Source: UBA11986 sp031402435 (GTDB taxonomy: Bacteria > Bacteroidota > Ignavibacteria > UBA10030 > UBA6906). From it: a DNA stretch of 64,000 nucleotides. This document shows positions 57,074 through 64,000 of this stretch, piece by piece (positions within the stretch are counted from its first letter, which is position 1; each line of letters begins with the position of its first letter). Location: assembly GCA_031402435.1 (NCBI GenBank), contig JANNSJ010000004.1:1-64000 (forward strand), read 5' to 3'. The notes under the pieces were generated by a model. It was not told where the DNA came from. It did no database searches and was given only the letters and a program-made list of their open reading frames with translations. The position numbers and the translations under genes are program-made.

Positions 57074-57119
57074 CATCGTATTCATGCACAGTGATTGAGA
57101 TACTCTTCAGGAAGAAATC

Positions 57120-58199
57120 ATGAACCAGATAGTGTTGGATCGTAACGAGAATCAATATGGACCGGCGCCCGAGTGTTACGACGCTCTGCGCAAGGCAAAC
57201 CTTGAACAGCTCAGTTTGTATTCACGCGACTTTGCTCACGGGCGCAAGAGTGAACTTTCAGAACGGCTTGCAAAAAGCATTGGCATACCGGAGGAGCGAC
57301 TGTTACTGAGCTACGGCAGTGAAGAGATGCTGAAGCAGGTCGTACACTGTTATCTGCACAAGGATGAGATACTGTTACTGCCGAAACAATCATGGTGGTA
57401 CTACAAAAAGGTGGCGTCGGAAGTGTTCGGGAAGGAAATAGAATACTCTCTGCGGGAGCGCAACGGCAGGTTTGAGTATGACGTGCAGCAGATTTGCGAT
57501 CTTTATGACACACATCGCCCGCAACTTGTACTGATCGCATCGCCGAACAATCCAACAGGCACCAGCATATCAGCAAAGGACCTCGCAACAGTTGTCAACC
57601 ATTGTGCTTCATCGGTGATTGTTCTGGATGAGGCATACTTTGGCTTTACGAACGAGTCAAATGACCACCTCAAAGACCTGCTCGACGCCCATCAACGTTT
57701 GATCGTCATGCGTACATTTTCGAAGTACTACGCGCTTGCCGGCCTGCGCATCGGATATGCATGCGTCGGGGAGAATCTGCAGCAACTTATCGCTTTCAGT
57801 GCACGGTATCTCGGATTCAACCAACTTTCAGAAAAGATCGCGCTTGCCGCACTTGACGCACCAGAGTATTACCGGGGGATCACGCAGAAGATGCGGAATG
57901 ACAAGAAAATGTTCTACAAGGAGTTTTCCCTCCTGCCGGGGTTTACCGCATTTCCCTCGGACGCCAACTTTGTCCTTGTCCGTTATCCTGTCCCGCTGAA
58001 GAAAACACTTGACGAAGGGCTGAGGCAGCGCGGTATAGTCGTGAAGTTCCTCAACGACCCCGGACTTGAAGATTGCATGCGCATCACCATTGGCACCGGG
58101 GAACAGAGCGCAGCCGTCATGACTGCCTTCAGGGAAATCGTCGGGGAAACCAACGGCACCGGCAGGACCAACGCACAAGCGGTGATGGAGAAGAGGTGA
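57120..58199 (+). CDS. HisC/CobD-like PLP enzyme
   Basis: A 359-residue class I/II aminotransferase-fold protein: LDRNENQYGPAP, SYGSEEMLKQVVHCYLHKDEILLLPKQSWWYY, ASPNNPTGTSIS, VIVLDEAYFGF, the PLP lysine in RTFSKYYALAGLRIGYA, and the substrate Arg in DCMRITIGTG. The fold is shared by histidinol-phosphate aminotransferase and CobD threonine-phosphate decarboxylase. Phosphorylated small amino substrates are therefore likely, and its neighbours use CDP-alcohols. A stand-alone role in histidine synthesis is unlikely because no his genes are adjacent. It overlaps the nucleotidyltransferase start by four bases. Confidence 0.85.
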   Translation: MNQIVLDRNENQYGPAPECYDALRKANLEQLSLYSRDFAHGRKSELSERLAKSIGIPEERLLLSYGSEEMLKQVVHCYLHKDEILLLPKQSWWYYKKVASEVFGKEIEYSLRERNGRFEYDVQQICDLYDTHRPQLVLIASPNNPTGTSISAKDLATVVNHCASSVIVLDEAYFGFTNESNDHLKDLLDAHQRLIVMRTFSKYYALAGLRIGYACVGENLQQLIAFSARYLGFNQLSEKIALAALDAPEYYRGITQKMRNDKKMFYKEFSLLPGFTAFPSDANFVLVRYPVPLKKTLDEGLRQRGIVVKFLNDPGLEDCMRITIGTGEQSAAVMTAFREIVGETNGTGRTNAQAVMEKR

Positions 58200-58915
58200 T
58201 TGCCGTTATTCTCGTGGCGGGAACTTCATCTCGCCTCCGCCCACTTACCAATGAAACTCCAAAGTCTCTTCTCCCTGTAGGCAGCACACCCCTCTTGCAG
58301 CGTACGTTGGAATCACTGCACCGGAACCACATCCGGGAATGCGTTATCGTTACCGGGTACTACAAGGAGAAGATTGAACTGTTCGTTCAATCACTCTCCC
58401 TCCCACTCTCTATTTCATTTACCGAGAACCCATCGTACGCCACAACGGCAAACAACTACTCGTTGTGGACAGCCCATCCACATATCCGGGGCAATGATAT
58501 GTTGATGATGGATGGAGATATCCTCTTTGACTCGAGGCTTCTTTCCCTGCTCATCCACTCCCCCTATCCGAATGGCCTCATTGTCCGGAAGACGCAGCAT
58601 CTTGGCACGGAAGAAATCAAGGTGGAATTGGACGACTCCGGGTTGGTGCGACGCATAGGGAAAGGGATCGACCCGCATGTTGCTGCAGGAGAATCGATCG
58701 GGATTGAAAAATTCAGCGCAGACACAACCGAACGATTGTTTGCGATTCTGGATCGCAGGAAGGAACGCAACGAATTCTACGAAGCCTCCTTCCAGGAAAT
58801 GATTGATGGAGGTGAACAGGTTCATGCCGTCGATTCCGCGGGGCTTCCATGCATGGAGATCGACACCATCGAGGACCTGGCGGCAGCCAACGAGCTTGCA
58901 TCCACAATACGATGA
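58196..58915 (+). CDS. Nucleotidyltransferase (LicC/cytidylyltransferase-like)
   Basis: A 239-residue enzyme with the NTP_transferase signature VILVAGTSSRLRPLTNETPKSLLPVGSTPLL, a metal Asp in NDMLMMDGDILFDS, and the C-terminal CMEIDTIEDLAAANELA. It is closest in style to LicC/PntC/HddC-like cytidylyltransferases that make CDP-choline-type intermediates, rather than sugar nucleotides. The GTG at 58196 overlaps the upstream stop (GTGA), and its end overlaps the next gene by four bases. Context predicts a CDP-aminoalcohol product. Confidence 0.85.
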   Translation: MIAVILVAGTSSRLRPLTNETPKSLLPVGSTPLLQRTLESLHRNHIRECVIVTGYYKEKIELFVQSLSLPLSISFTENPSYATTANNYSLWTAHPHIRGNDMLMMDGDILFDSRLLSLLIHSPYPNGLIVRKTQHLGTEEIKVELDDSGLVRRIGKGIDPHVAAGESIGIEKFSADTTERLFAILDRRKERNEFYEASFQEMIDGGEQVHAVDSAGLPCMEIDTIEDLAAANELASTIR

Positions 58916-59772
58916 CGCCGCCACAGTACTCGTACGATCTTTCCGTCAAGTCGGATGTCTCTGACGAGCTTGTGAACGTGTACGTGCTGCGTCCAGCCGC
59001 TGGCCGATTGGTACGCATTCTGTACCACACATCCCTCACCCCCAACCAGGTCACGGTTGCTGCCACCTGTTCTGGAATTCTCGCTGCCCTGCTCTACTTC
59101 AACGACACTGCAACAGCAACACTGCTTGCCGGGCTTTGCATGACACTGAAGGATCTGCTCGACTCTGCCGACGGGCAGCTTGCCCGCGCAAAGCAGATGT
59201 ACAGCAGGGCAGGAAGATTTTTGGATTCCATTGGCGACTTCATTGTCAATTTCCTTGTCTTCGCAGCGCTTGGATATGTTCTCACTGTTTCATCTGGCAA
59301 CATTGGTTATGCAGCATTGGCACTTCTCGGATTCATTGGCATAACGCTGCGCGTATCATATCACGTGTACTATCAGGCGTCATTCCTTCATCTTCAGCAA
59401 CGCTATACCACGAACAGGATCACTGAAGAGATACGGGAGGAGGATCTGCACAACGACAGGATGACAATGCTGCTTCAGCGCGTGTTCCAACTGTTGTACG
59501 GATGGCAGGATCGTTTGATGGTGAGAATTGATCGGTGGTGCCGCGGGAGATCCCTGCACGTGGTGAACGACCAGGAATGGTTTGCGGATAGAATCGGGCT
59601 GCGGCTTTCGGGATTCCTCGGATTGGGCACAGAATTACTACTCCTGACCCTCTGTTCGTTGATGAACGAACGCCCGCTGTATTTGTACTGCAACCTGATT
59701 CTCATGAACGGGATGTTGGCGGGGAGTATCTGGTATCGCCGGAAAGTGTTGCGAAACCGTTTGGTTGCGTGA
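58912..59772 (+). CDS. CDP-alcohol phosphatidyltransferase-family enzyme 2
   Basis: A 286-residue membrane protein with about six helices and the full motif DSADGQLARAKQMYSRAGRFLDSIGDFI. It is distinct from enzyme 1 but has the same extra loop (FLHLQQRYTTNRITEEIREEDLHNDRM). Last of the four coupled genes. Two transferases in one operon suggests either two acceptors or two steps (for example lipid and polymer). It converges on the coiled-coil gene with a 5-base gap. Confidence 0.88.
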   Translation: MTPPQYSYDLSVKSDVSDELVNVYVLRPAAGRLVRILYHTSLTPNQVTVAATCSGILAALLYFNDTATATLLAGLCMTLKDLLDSADGQLARAKQMYSRAGRFLDSIGDFIVNFLVFAALGYVLTVSSGNIGYAALALLGFIGITLRVSYHVYYQASFLHLQQRYTTNRITEEIREEDLHNDRMTMLLQRVFQLLYGWQDRLMVRIDRWCRGRSLHVVNDQEWFADRIGLRLSGFLGLGTELLLLTLCSLMNERPLYLYCNLILMNGMLAGSIWYRRKVLRNRLVA

Positions 59773-59777
59773 CGCGC

Positions 59778-62000
59778 CTATCGGTGCCGCTTTTCCTGCT
59801 TCGTCTCACGAAGCAAGCGTGCCTCGATAACTGCAAAGTCTTCCGACGAGACGCCATACATCGTTCGCAAGTTATCCTTCGTGCTGCTATTTTCGGTCGT
59901 AATCACACCGTTCTTCATAGCCGATCGAAGCGCTTCTGTAAATGTTTCGCGTTGCACTTCATGTACGATGATGGCATGCCCGTCATCGTCAACACCGAGC
60001 GAGCGACGCACGACATCCAGCATCGACTGTTCTTCTTTACTGGGCTTGCCGTCAATCCAGGCATCACGCAACATGCTACGGTAGGTATTGATGGATTCCA
60101 GCTTGAGTGATTCGCGGCTCTCATTCGCCAGCCGTTCTTTTTCTTCTTCTTCTTTCTTCCAAACCTCGCTCTCGAGTGAGCGGCTTTGCGGAACTGCCTG
60201 CGCCTCCTTCTTTCGTTTCTGGGCATTCAGGATTTTCATTTCCAGCGCCTGGGCATCTGCGTTCCCGGGGTCTATGGCATAGGCCGAGTCAATCTCGGCT
60301 TGGGCCTTGTCGAATGCACCTTCTGCAGCAAGGCCCTCTGCACGCCGGAGACATTCTGCAATCTTCGCCGCCCTGATTGTCCGATGGTCATCCTCTTCTT
60401 TATCGCGCCGTGCCTGCTCTTCGAGTTTATGCTGCAGTTCTTCCAGCCTTCGTTGTTGTTCTTCATTCAAATGCTTGACTTCCTCTTCCCTTCGCGCATG
60501 TTCCTGGCGGGATCCATAGATCATGCGCTCAAGAAGTCTTCCCTTTTCATGCGAAGGGTTCAGCAGAAAAATCTTCGTCACTTCTTTGAGCGCCTCTTCA
60601 AATCTGTTTTGAAGAATAAACTCTTTGCCATGATCGACATATGTACGAATCTTCTTTTCCTGCGCGAGCGTTCGACCTTCTTCTATTGCATCCCTGACCG
60701 CTTGCTCGTACTTGCGGGTCTCCTCTTCTTCACGACGACGTTGCTCGTCCCTCTCCTGTTGACGCTGCCGTTCTTCTTCTTCCTGCTGTTGCTTGAACTC
60801 TTCAGCACGTCGCCGCTCTTCCTCAATTCGCTTCTGAATTTCTTCCTCTGCCTTGCGTTTCGCTTCTTCCTGAATCCTCTCCTTCTCACGCTCAAAACGC
60901 TCCTGTTGTTCTGCCGCAAGGCGCTTTTTTTCTTCGGCCAGGCGTGCTTGAAGTTCCTCCTCTATTTGTTTGTGCGCATTCTCCTCTGCCAACCGCCGGG
61001 CTTGTTCTTCCTGTTCGTGCAACGCCCGAAGTTCCCCCAGTTTCCTGCGTTCCTCTTCAATACGCAAGCGGGATTCATCTTCAAAGCGTTTCCGTTCCTG
61101 CTCCAACCTCTCGCGCTCTTCCTCCATCCTGCGGGAAAATTCTGTCTCCAGTTTCCGGACTTCCTCTTCCTTCACCATCCTCACACTGTCAGCCTGGGCC
61201 AGCGCCTGTGTGTTCACTTGCTCCATCTTCTGCCGCTCTTCCTGAAGTCTGGCGGCCATCTCTTCTTCGATGGCACGCTTTTCCTCCTCAATGCGCTTTG
61301 TCAGTTCCTCACCAAGGCGTTGACGTTCCTGCTCAAGCTGCCCTTGCGCCTCTTCCACAATGCGGCGCCTAATGTGTTCCTCCGTATCTTTGAGCTGGAC
61401 TTCGGCCTGACGACCCCGCTCTTCTTCTAGGCGTTTGCGCTGTTCCTGGTCTTCCAGAAGCTTTCGGGTTTGCTCTTCGTGTCTCTGGCGTTCCTCTTCG
61501 AGTTTCCGGTTCGCATCGGCCAGCCTTCCCTTGACTTCAGCTTCAGCCTTCTGAAAACTCTCCTCCGCCTGCTTGCGGCGCAGCTCTTCCTCGGCTCGTT
61601 GTCTCGCTTCGGCAATGGCAAGGCGCCGGGATTCTTCTTCGAGAACCTTGCGTTGCGCTTCAAACTCTTCTTTTCGACGATGTTCCTCTTCCCGGGCTTT
61701 GATCTCCAGCGCCTTCAGTTCCTGTGCTTTGAGCTCTTGGGCTTTCAGTGCTGTATCGTTGGCGGGATCGGGAGGTTGTGATGCCGGAGCTTTTGAAATG
61801 TCCCGTTTGTCTATCGCGTAGCGGACACGTTCCTGGTAGGCAATGGCGTAGGGATTTTGAGGATCAGCGTCCATTGCAAGACTGACAAGACGTTCTGCAC
61901 CCTCGTAGTCGGCAGACTTAAACAGCTTGTCCGCCATCTTAAGGTAATCACCAGCCTTCTTGCGTCGATCTTGTCGGGTTGCGTCGTCTAGTTCCGGCAT
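59778..62000 (-). CDS. Long coiled-coil protein with TPR-like ends
   Basis: A 740-residue protein. Residues 12-70 look like a TPR pair (AGDYLKMADKLFKSADYEGAERLVSLAMDADPQNPYAIAYQERV). Residues about 85-460 form a continuous Glu/Arg/Lys-rich coiled coil. Helical repeats around 470-600 (FILQNRFEEALKEVTKIFLLNPSHEKGRLLERM) follow, and the C-terminus ends in a globular part (INTYRSMLRDAWIDGKPSKEEQSMLDVVRRSLGVDDDGHAIIVHEVQRETF). There is no signal or membrane segment. A structural or scaffold role is likely. Neighbour to a membrane-bound TPR protein on the same strand. Confidence 0.7.
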   Translation of the reverse strand: MPELDDATRQDRRKKAGDYLKMADKLFKSADYEGAERLVSLAMDADPQNPYAIAYQERVRYAIDKRDISKAPASQPPDPANDTALKAQELKAQELKALEIKAREEEHRRKEEFEAQRKVLEEESRRLAIAEARQRAEEELRRKQAEESFQKAEAEVKGRLADANRKLEEERQRHEEQTRKLLEDQEQRKRLEEERGRQAEVQLKDTEEHIRRRIVEEAQGQLEQERQRLGEELTKRIEEEKRAIEEEMAARLQEERQKMEQVNTQALAQADSVRMVKEEEVRKLETEFSRRMEEERERLEQERKRFEDESRLRIEEERRKLGELRALHEQEEQARRLAEENAHKQIEEELQARLAEEKKRLAAEQQERFEREKERIQEEAKRKAEEEIQKRIEEERRRAEEFKQQQEEEERQRQQERDEQRRREEEETRKYEQAVRDAIEEGRTLAQEKKIRTYVDHGKEFILQNRFEEALKEVTKIFLLNPSHEKGRLLERMIYGSRQEHARREEEVKHLNEEQQRRLEELQHKLEEQARRDKEEDDHRTIRAAKIAECLRRAEGLAAEGAFDKAQAEIDSAYAIDPGNADAQALEMKILNAQKRKKEAQAVPQSRSLESEVWKKEEEEKERLANESRESLKLESINTYRSMLRDAWIDGKPSKEEQSMLDVVRRSLGVDDDGHAIIVHEVQRETFTEALRSAMKNGVITTENSSTKDNLRTMYGVSSEDFAVIEARLLRETKQEKRHR

Positions 62001-62219
62001 GAGAAATGCGGCGTCCTACTTCAAAAATCTGCTGGTTAGTTCCATAAAAATCACAGTGGGGAAAATCACTTTGCACATCTGTCAAATGAAAACGAATATA
62101 TCCATAATCACATTGAATGTCAACGAATGTTAGAGCCCTGCGGTGCTCAAGATTGCTTATTTGGCCTGGCAGGGTTGTAGATGGAACAAGAAGCCGTGGT
62201 AAACAGGATATGAGGGGAT

Positions 62220-64000
62220 TTATCGGGTCACTGCGTTCTGAAATTCCGGCTCGGATCGAAGGTTATAGAAATCCATATCCAAAATGCTGGAAAGCCGGTA
62301 CCTGCGGTCGACCGCCTTAGTAAGGTACTCAAGCCCCTGCGTCTTTTCCGTTTGCAGGGCAAACATGCGTGCAGTATTGTAAAGAACATTCAGATCCGAC
62401 GGAGCAAGGTTCCGGGCACGGGTATTTGCGTCCAGTGCATTTTTGAAAGAACCAAGACGGGTTTCTGTGAGACCGAGATAGGAATACGCCAACGCATCCT
62501 GGGGATCGGCGGCCACGGTGGCTTCCAGCAGGGTCTTGGCGCGTTGCAATGTAGCCTCCCACTGCTGTTTTGGCCGGCCTGCCAATTGGTAGAGGCGTCC
62601 CAGTTTGTAGTAGTCAACATAGTGTTGTGTTAGCGCTACACGGTCGACGAGTATTCGTATGGCGCGCTCATGCTGGTTTGTATATTTTAGCACATCAGAA
62701 AATTCTTCACTGCCGTATTTACTCTTGTCTCGTGCATATCGCAGGCCCTGTTCGAGAATTTGCATCGCATCATCCTTCAACTCCGATCCACCCTGACGCT
62801 CGCCACGCATAAGATGGAGCAACCCGAGCAGCCGGTATGAATCGACGTTGTGTGGATCATCGGCAACAGCACGCGTTGCTGCTTTCACCGCATCGTCCAC
62901 ACGTCCTTTGATTGCATAGGCTGTCGCAAGCCTTCGTTGCGTTTCGGCGTCACTCGGTGCAAAGGCGACACCGCGTTCCAATTCCTCAATCGCACGGTCG
63001 TATTGTGATTGGTACTGCGCGATGAGCCCGCGGACTCTGTAACTTTCAGAGGAGCGAACTCCCAGCGCAAGCGCTGCGTTCAAATGCTTCCAGGCAGCAA
63101 GCACATGTAAAGACGTGGTATCAACATCGTATTCCACGGCAACCAGATGCGCCCACGCCAACGCAAGATGGCCATCGACAAAGAGAGAATCCCTTTCCAA
63201 AGCGGCAACACACGAAGAGATGGCCTTGTTGATCGACGCAAGATTTCCCTGGCGCAAATACCACCGGCCACGCGCATAAGCCTCGTACGCCTCACCCGAA
63301 GTGTTGGATACTTTCGTGAGAGATTCTTCCTCTTGCTGGTTGGGCTCGATCTTCATTTCACGCAAAACTGCCCGCCCTATTTCACGCACCGCCGACTGCA
63401 GTTCCCGCTCAGAGTTCTGGCGTTGCACGGCCCACACGGGCTTTGCCGTCATCGTGTCCGATAGCGTTATCTGGAACACAACGCGGTCGCCGGTCTTCGT
63501 GATAGACCACTGGAGGAAGTAATTTGCACCCAGATTGCGCGCAACCTGGGAGAAATCTCCGCTTCGCGTGCTGAGAGAAAACGACGTTACCGGCGCAACA
63601 ACACGCAGGTCATTCACCACGGAGATGGTATTGATGAGATCCTCGGTAATGGCTTCACCCAGGAACTGCGTCGAGCTGTCCGCATTTGTTGCCAACGCAG
63701 GCAAAACCAGCAACGAATACTTTGCCGGAAACACCGCCTGCTTTACGCTCGTGATAATGAAATACGCTGATGCTGCAAGAGCAATCACGCCAATGCCAAT
63801 GAGGACGGGTTTCAGGGGTATGCGGACCTTCGATGCACGTTCGACAACCCGTTCCACCAATGGGGGCTTCGGCGGCGGTGCCGGACCCTCAGCCACACCC
63901 GGAAGACCAAGCTGATCTTCGGAACGGGGAACTTCGGTGCTTCCCCACGCATCGCCAGACGATTGCTGCACAGATGGCTGCATCACCACCGGTACGGCAA
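62220..64000 (-). CDS. TolB-like/TPR membrane protein, partial at the window edge
   Basis: At least 589 residues; the frame stays open to the window end, so the N-terminus may be missing. A proline-rich stretch is followed by one membrane helix (VLIGIGVIALAASAYFIITSV), a TolB-N-like domain (YSLLVLPALATNADSSTQFLGEAITEDLINTISVVNDLRVV), and TPR repeats (about 340-590, YDRAIEELERGVAFAPSDAETQRRLATAYAIKGRVDDAVKAATRAV). This order is typical of the C-terminal half of Ser/Thr kinases or adenylate cyclases with FlgO-like plus TPR sensors. The missing upstream part could be such a kinase. Confidence 0.75.
   Translation of the reverse strand, partial: AVPVVMQPSVQQSSGDAWGSTEVPRSEDQLGLPGVAEGPAPPPKPPLVERVVERASKVRIPLKPVLIGIGVIALAASAYFIITSVKQAVFPAKYSLLVLPALATNADSSTQFLGEAITEDLINTISVVNDLRVVAPVTSFSLSTRSGDFSQVARNLGANYFLQWSITKTGDRVVFQITLSDTMTAKPVWAVQRQNSERELQSAVREIGRAVLREMKIEPNQQEEESLTKVSNTSGEAYEAYARGRWYLRQGNLASINKAISSCVAALERDSLFVDGHLALAWAHLVAVEYDVDTTSLHVLAAWKHLNAALALGVRSSESYRVRGLIAQYQSQYDRAIEELERGVAFAPSDAETQRRLATAYAIKGRVDDAVKAATRAVADDPHNVDSYRLLGLLHLMRGERQGGSELKDDAMQILEQGLRYARDKSKYGSEEFSDVLKYTNQHERAIRILVDRVALTQHYVDYYKLGRLYQLAGRPKQQWEATLQRAKTLLEATVAADPQDALAYSYLGLTETRLGSFKNALDANTRARNLAPSDLNVLYNTARMFALQTEKTQGLEYLTKAVDRRYRLSSILDMDFYNLRSEPEFQNAVTR

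Noticed and set aside
57120..58199. hisC for histidine biosynthesis
   Set aside because: No other his genes nearby, and tight coupling to CDP-alcohol and nucleotidyltransferase genes argues for a different phosphorylated substrate.

Overview
The window looks like chromosomal DNA of an uncultured member of the Bacteroidota/Chlorobiota (FCB) group, most likely Ignavibacteria-like. The signs are a type IX secretion C-terminal signal (YPNPFNPTTTITYGI, at 3810-4048), a TonB-dependent receptor behind a TPP riboswitch, DUF4199, DinB-family and PepSY-like proteins, and a histidine and tryptophan catabolic gene content. I saw no rRNA, tRNA, CRISPR array, transposase or integrase. The taxonomic call is inference.

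Layout. 1-2400: the distal end of an integron gene-cassette array, with three cassettes (a small zinc-ribbon protein, a secreted protein and an NAD-binding SDR) separated by attC-like sites; no integrase is in the window. 2600-4620: a secreted arylsulfotransferase-like protein and a YdeI-type protein. 4620-13370 (minus): histidine degradation (hutU, hutI, ftcD and a separate cyclodeaminase, with no hutH), interrupted by a tightly overlapping block of a Zn-peptidase, a methyltransferase, a SpoIIE-type phosphatase and a small Cys protein, and by a GxxExxY cassette. 13395-15091: an AT-richer HEPN-nuclease plus beta-propeller pair. 15098-19030: a Tat-exported PLP enzyme, SixA, a lipoprotein and adenosine deaminase. 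19119-21398: an NtrC-type regulator and a TrmH/SpoU methyltransferase.

21375-26157 (minus): a thiamine uptake unit. A TPP riboswitch and terminator precede a TonB receptor, thiamine pyrophosphokinase and a sodium:solute symporter. 26837-38999 (minus): a tryptophan/kynurenine catabolic operon (TDO, SDR, aminomuconate-semialdehyde dehydrogenase, RidA-type deaminase, 3-hydroxyanthranilate dioxygenase, ACMSD, kynureninase, YciI, kynurenine monooxygenase) ending in a membrane-tethered LuxR regulator and DUF4199. Three separate four-helix-bundle genes and dinB sit inside this operon. The four-helix genes are bracketed by inverted, degenerate minisatellite-like repeats that also supply start codons, stop codons and an in-frame insert to the host genes. 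This is the most unusual structure in the window.

39086-47800: HDAC-family deacetylase and VKOR; sfsA, an unknown gene and an Fpg-type glycosylase; a deoxyhypusine-synthase-like enzyme; DUF1028; a nucleotidyltransferase pair; and a short Rho paralogue. 47809-54553: a lipoprotein M3-like peptidase with a decayed second copy of its 3' end, then a DNA-modification island (C5 methyltransferase, restriction endonuclease, C-protein regulator, Vsr) and an AlkA/OGG-like glycosylase. 54685-59772: aminopeptidase P and a four-gene lipid-head-group-like operon (two CDP-alcohol phosphotransferases, a HisC/CobD-like PLP enzyme and a nucleotidyltransferase). 59778-64000 (minus): a long coiled-coil protein and the C-terminal part of a TolB-like/TPR protein that runs off the window.
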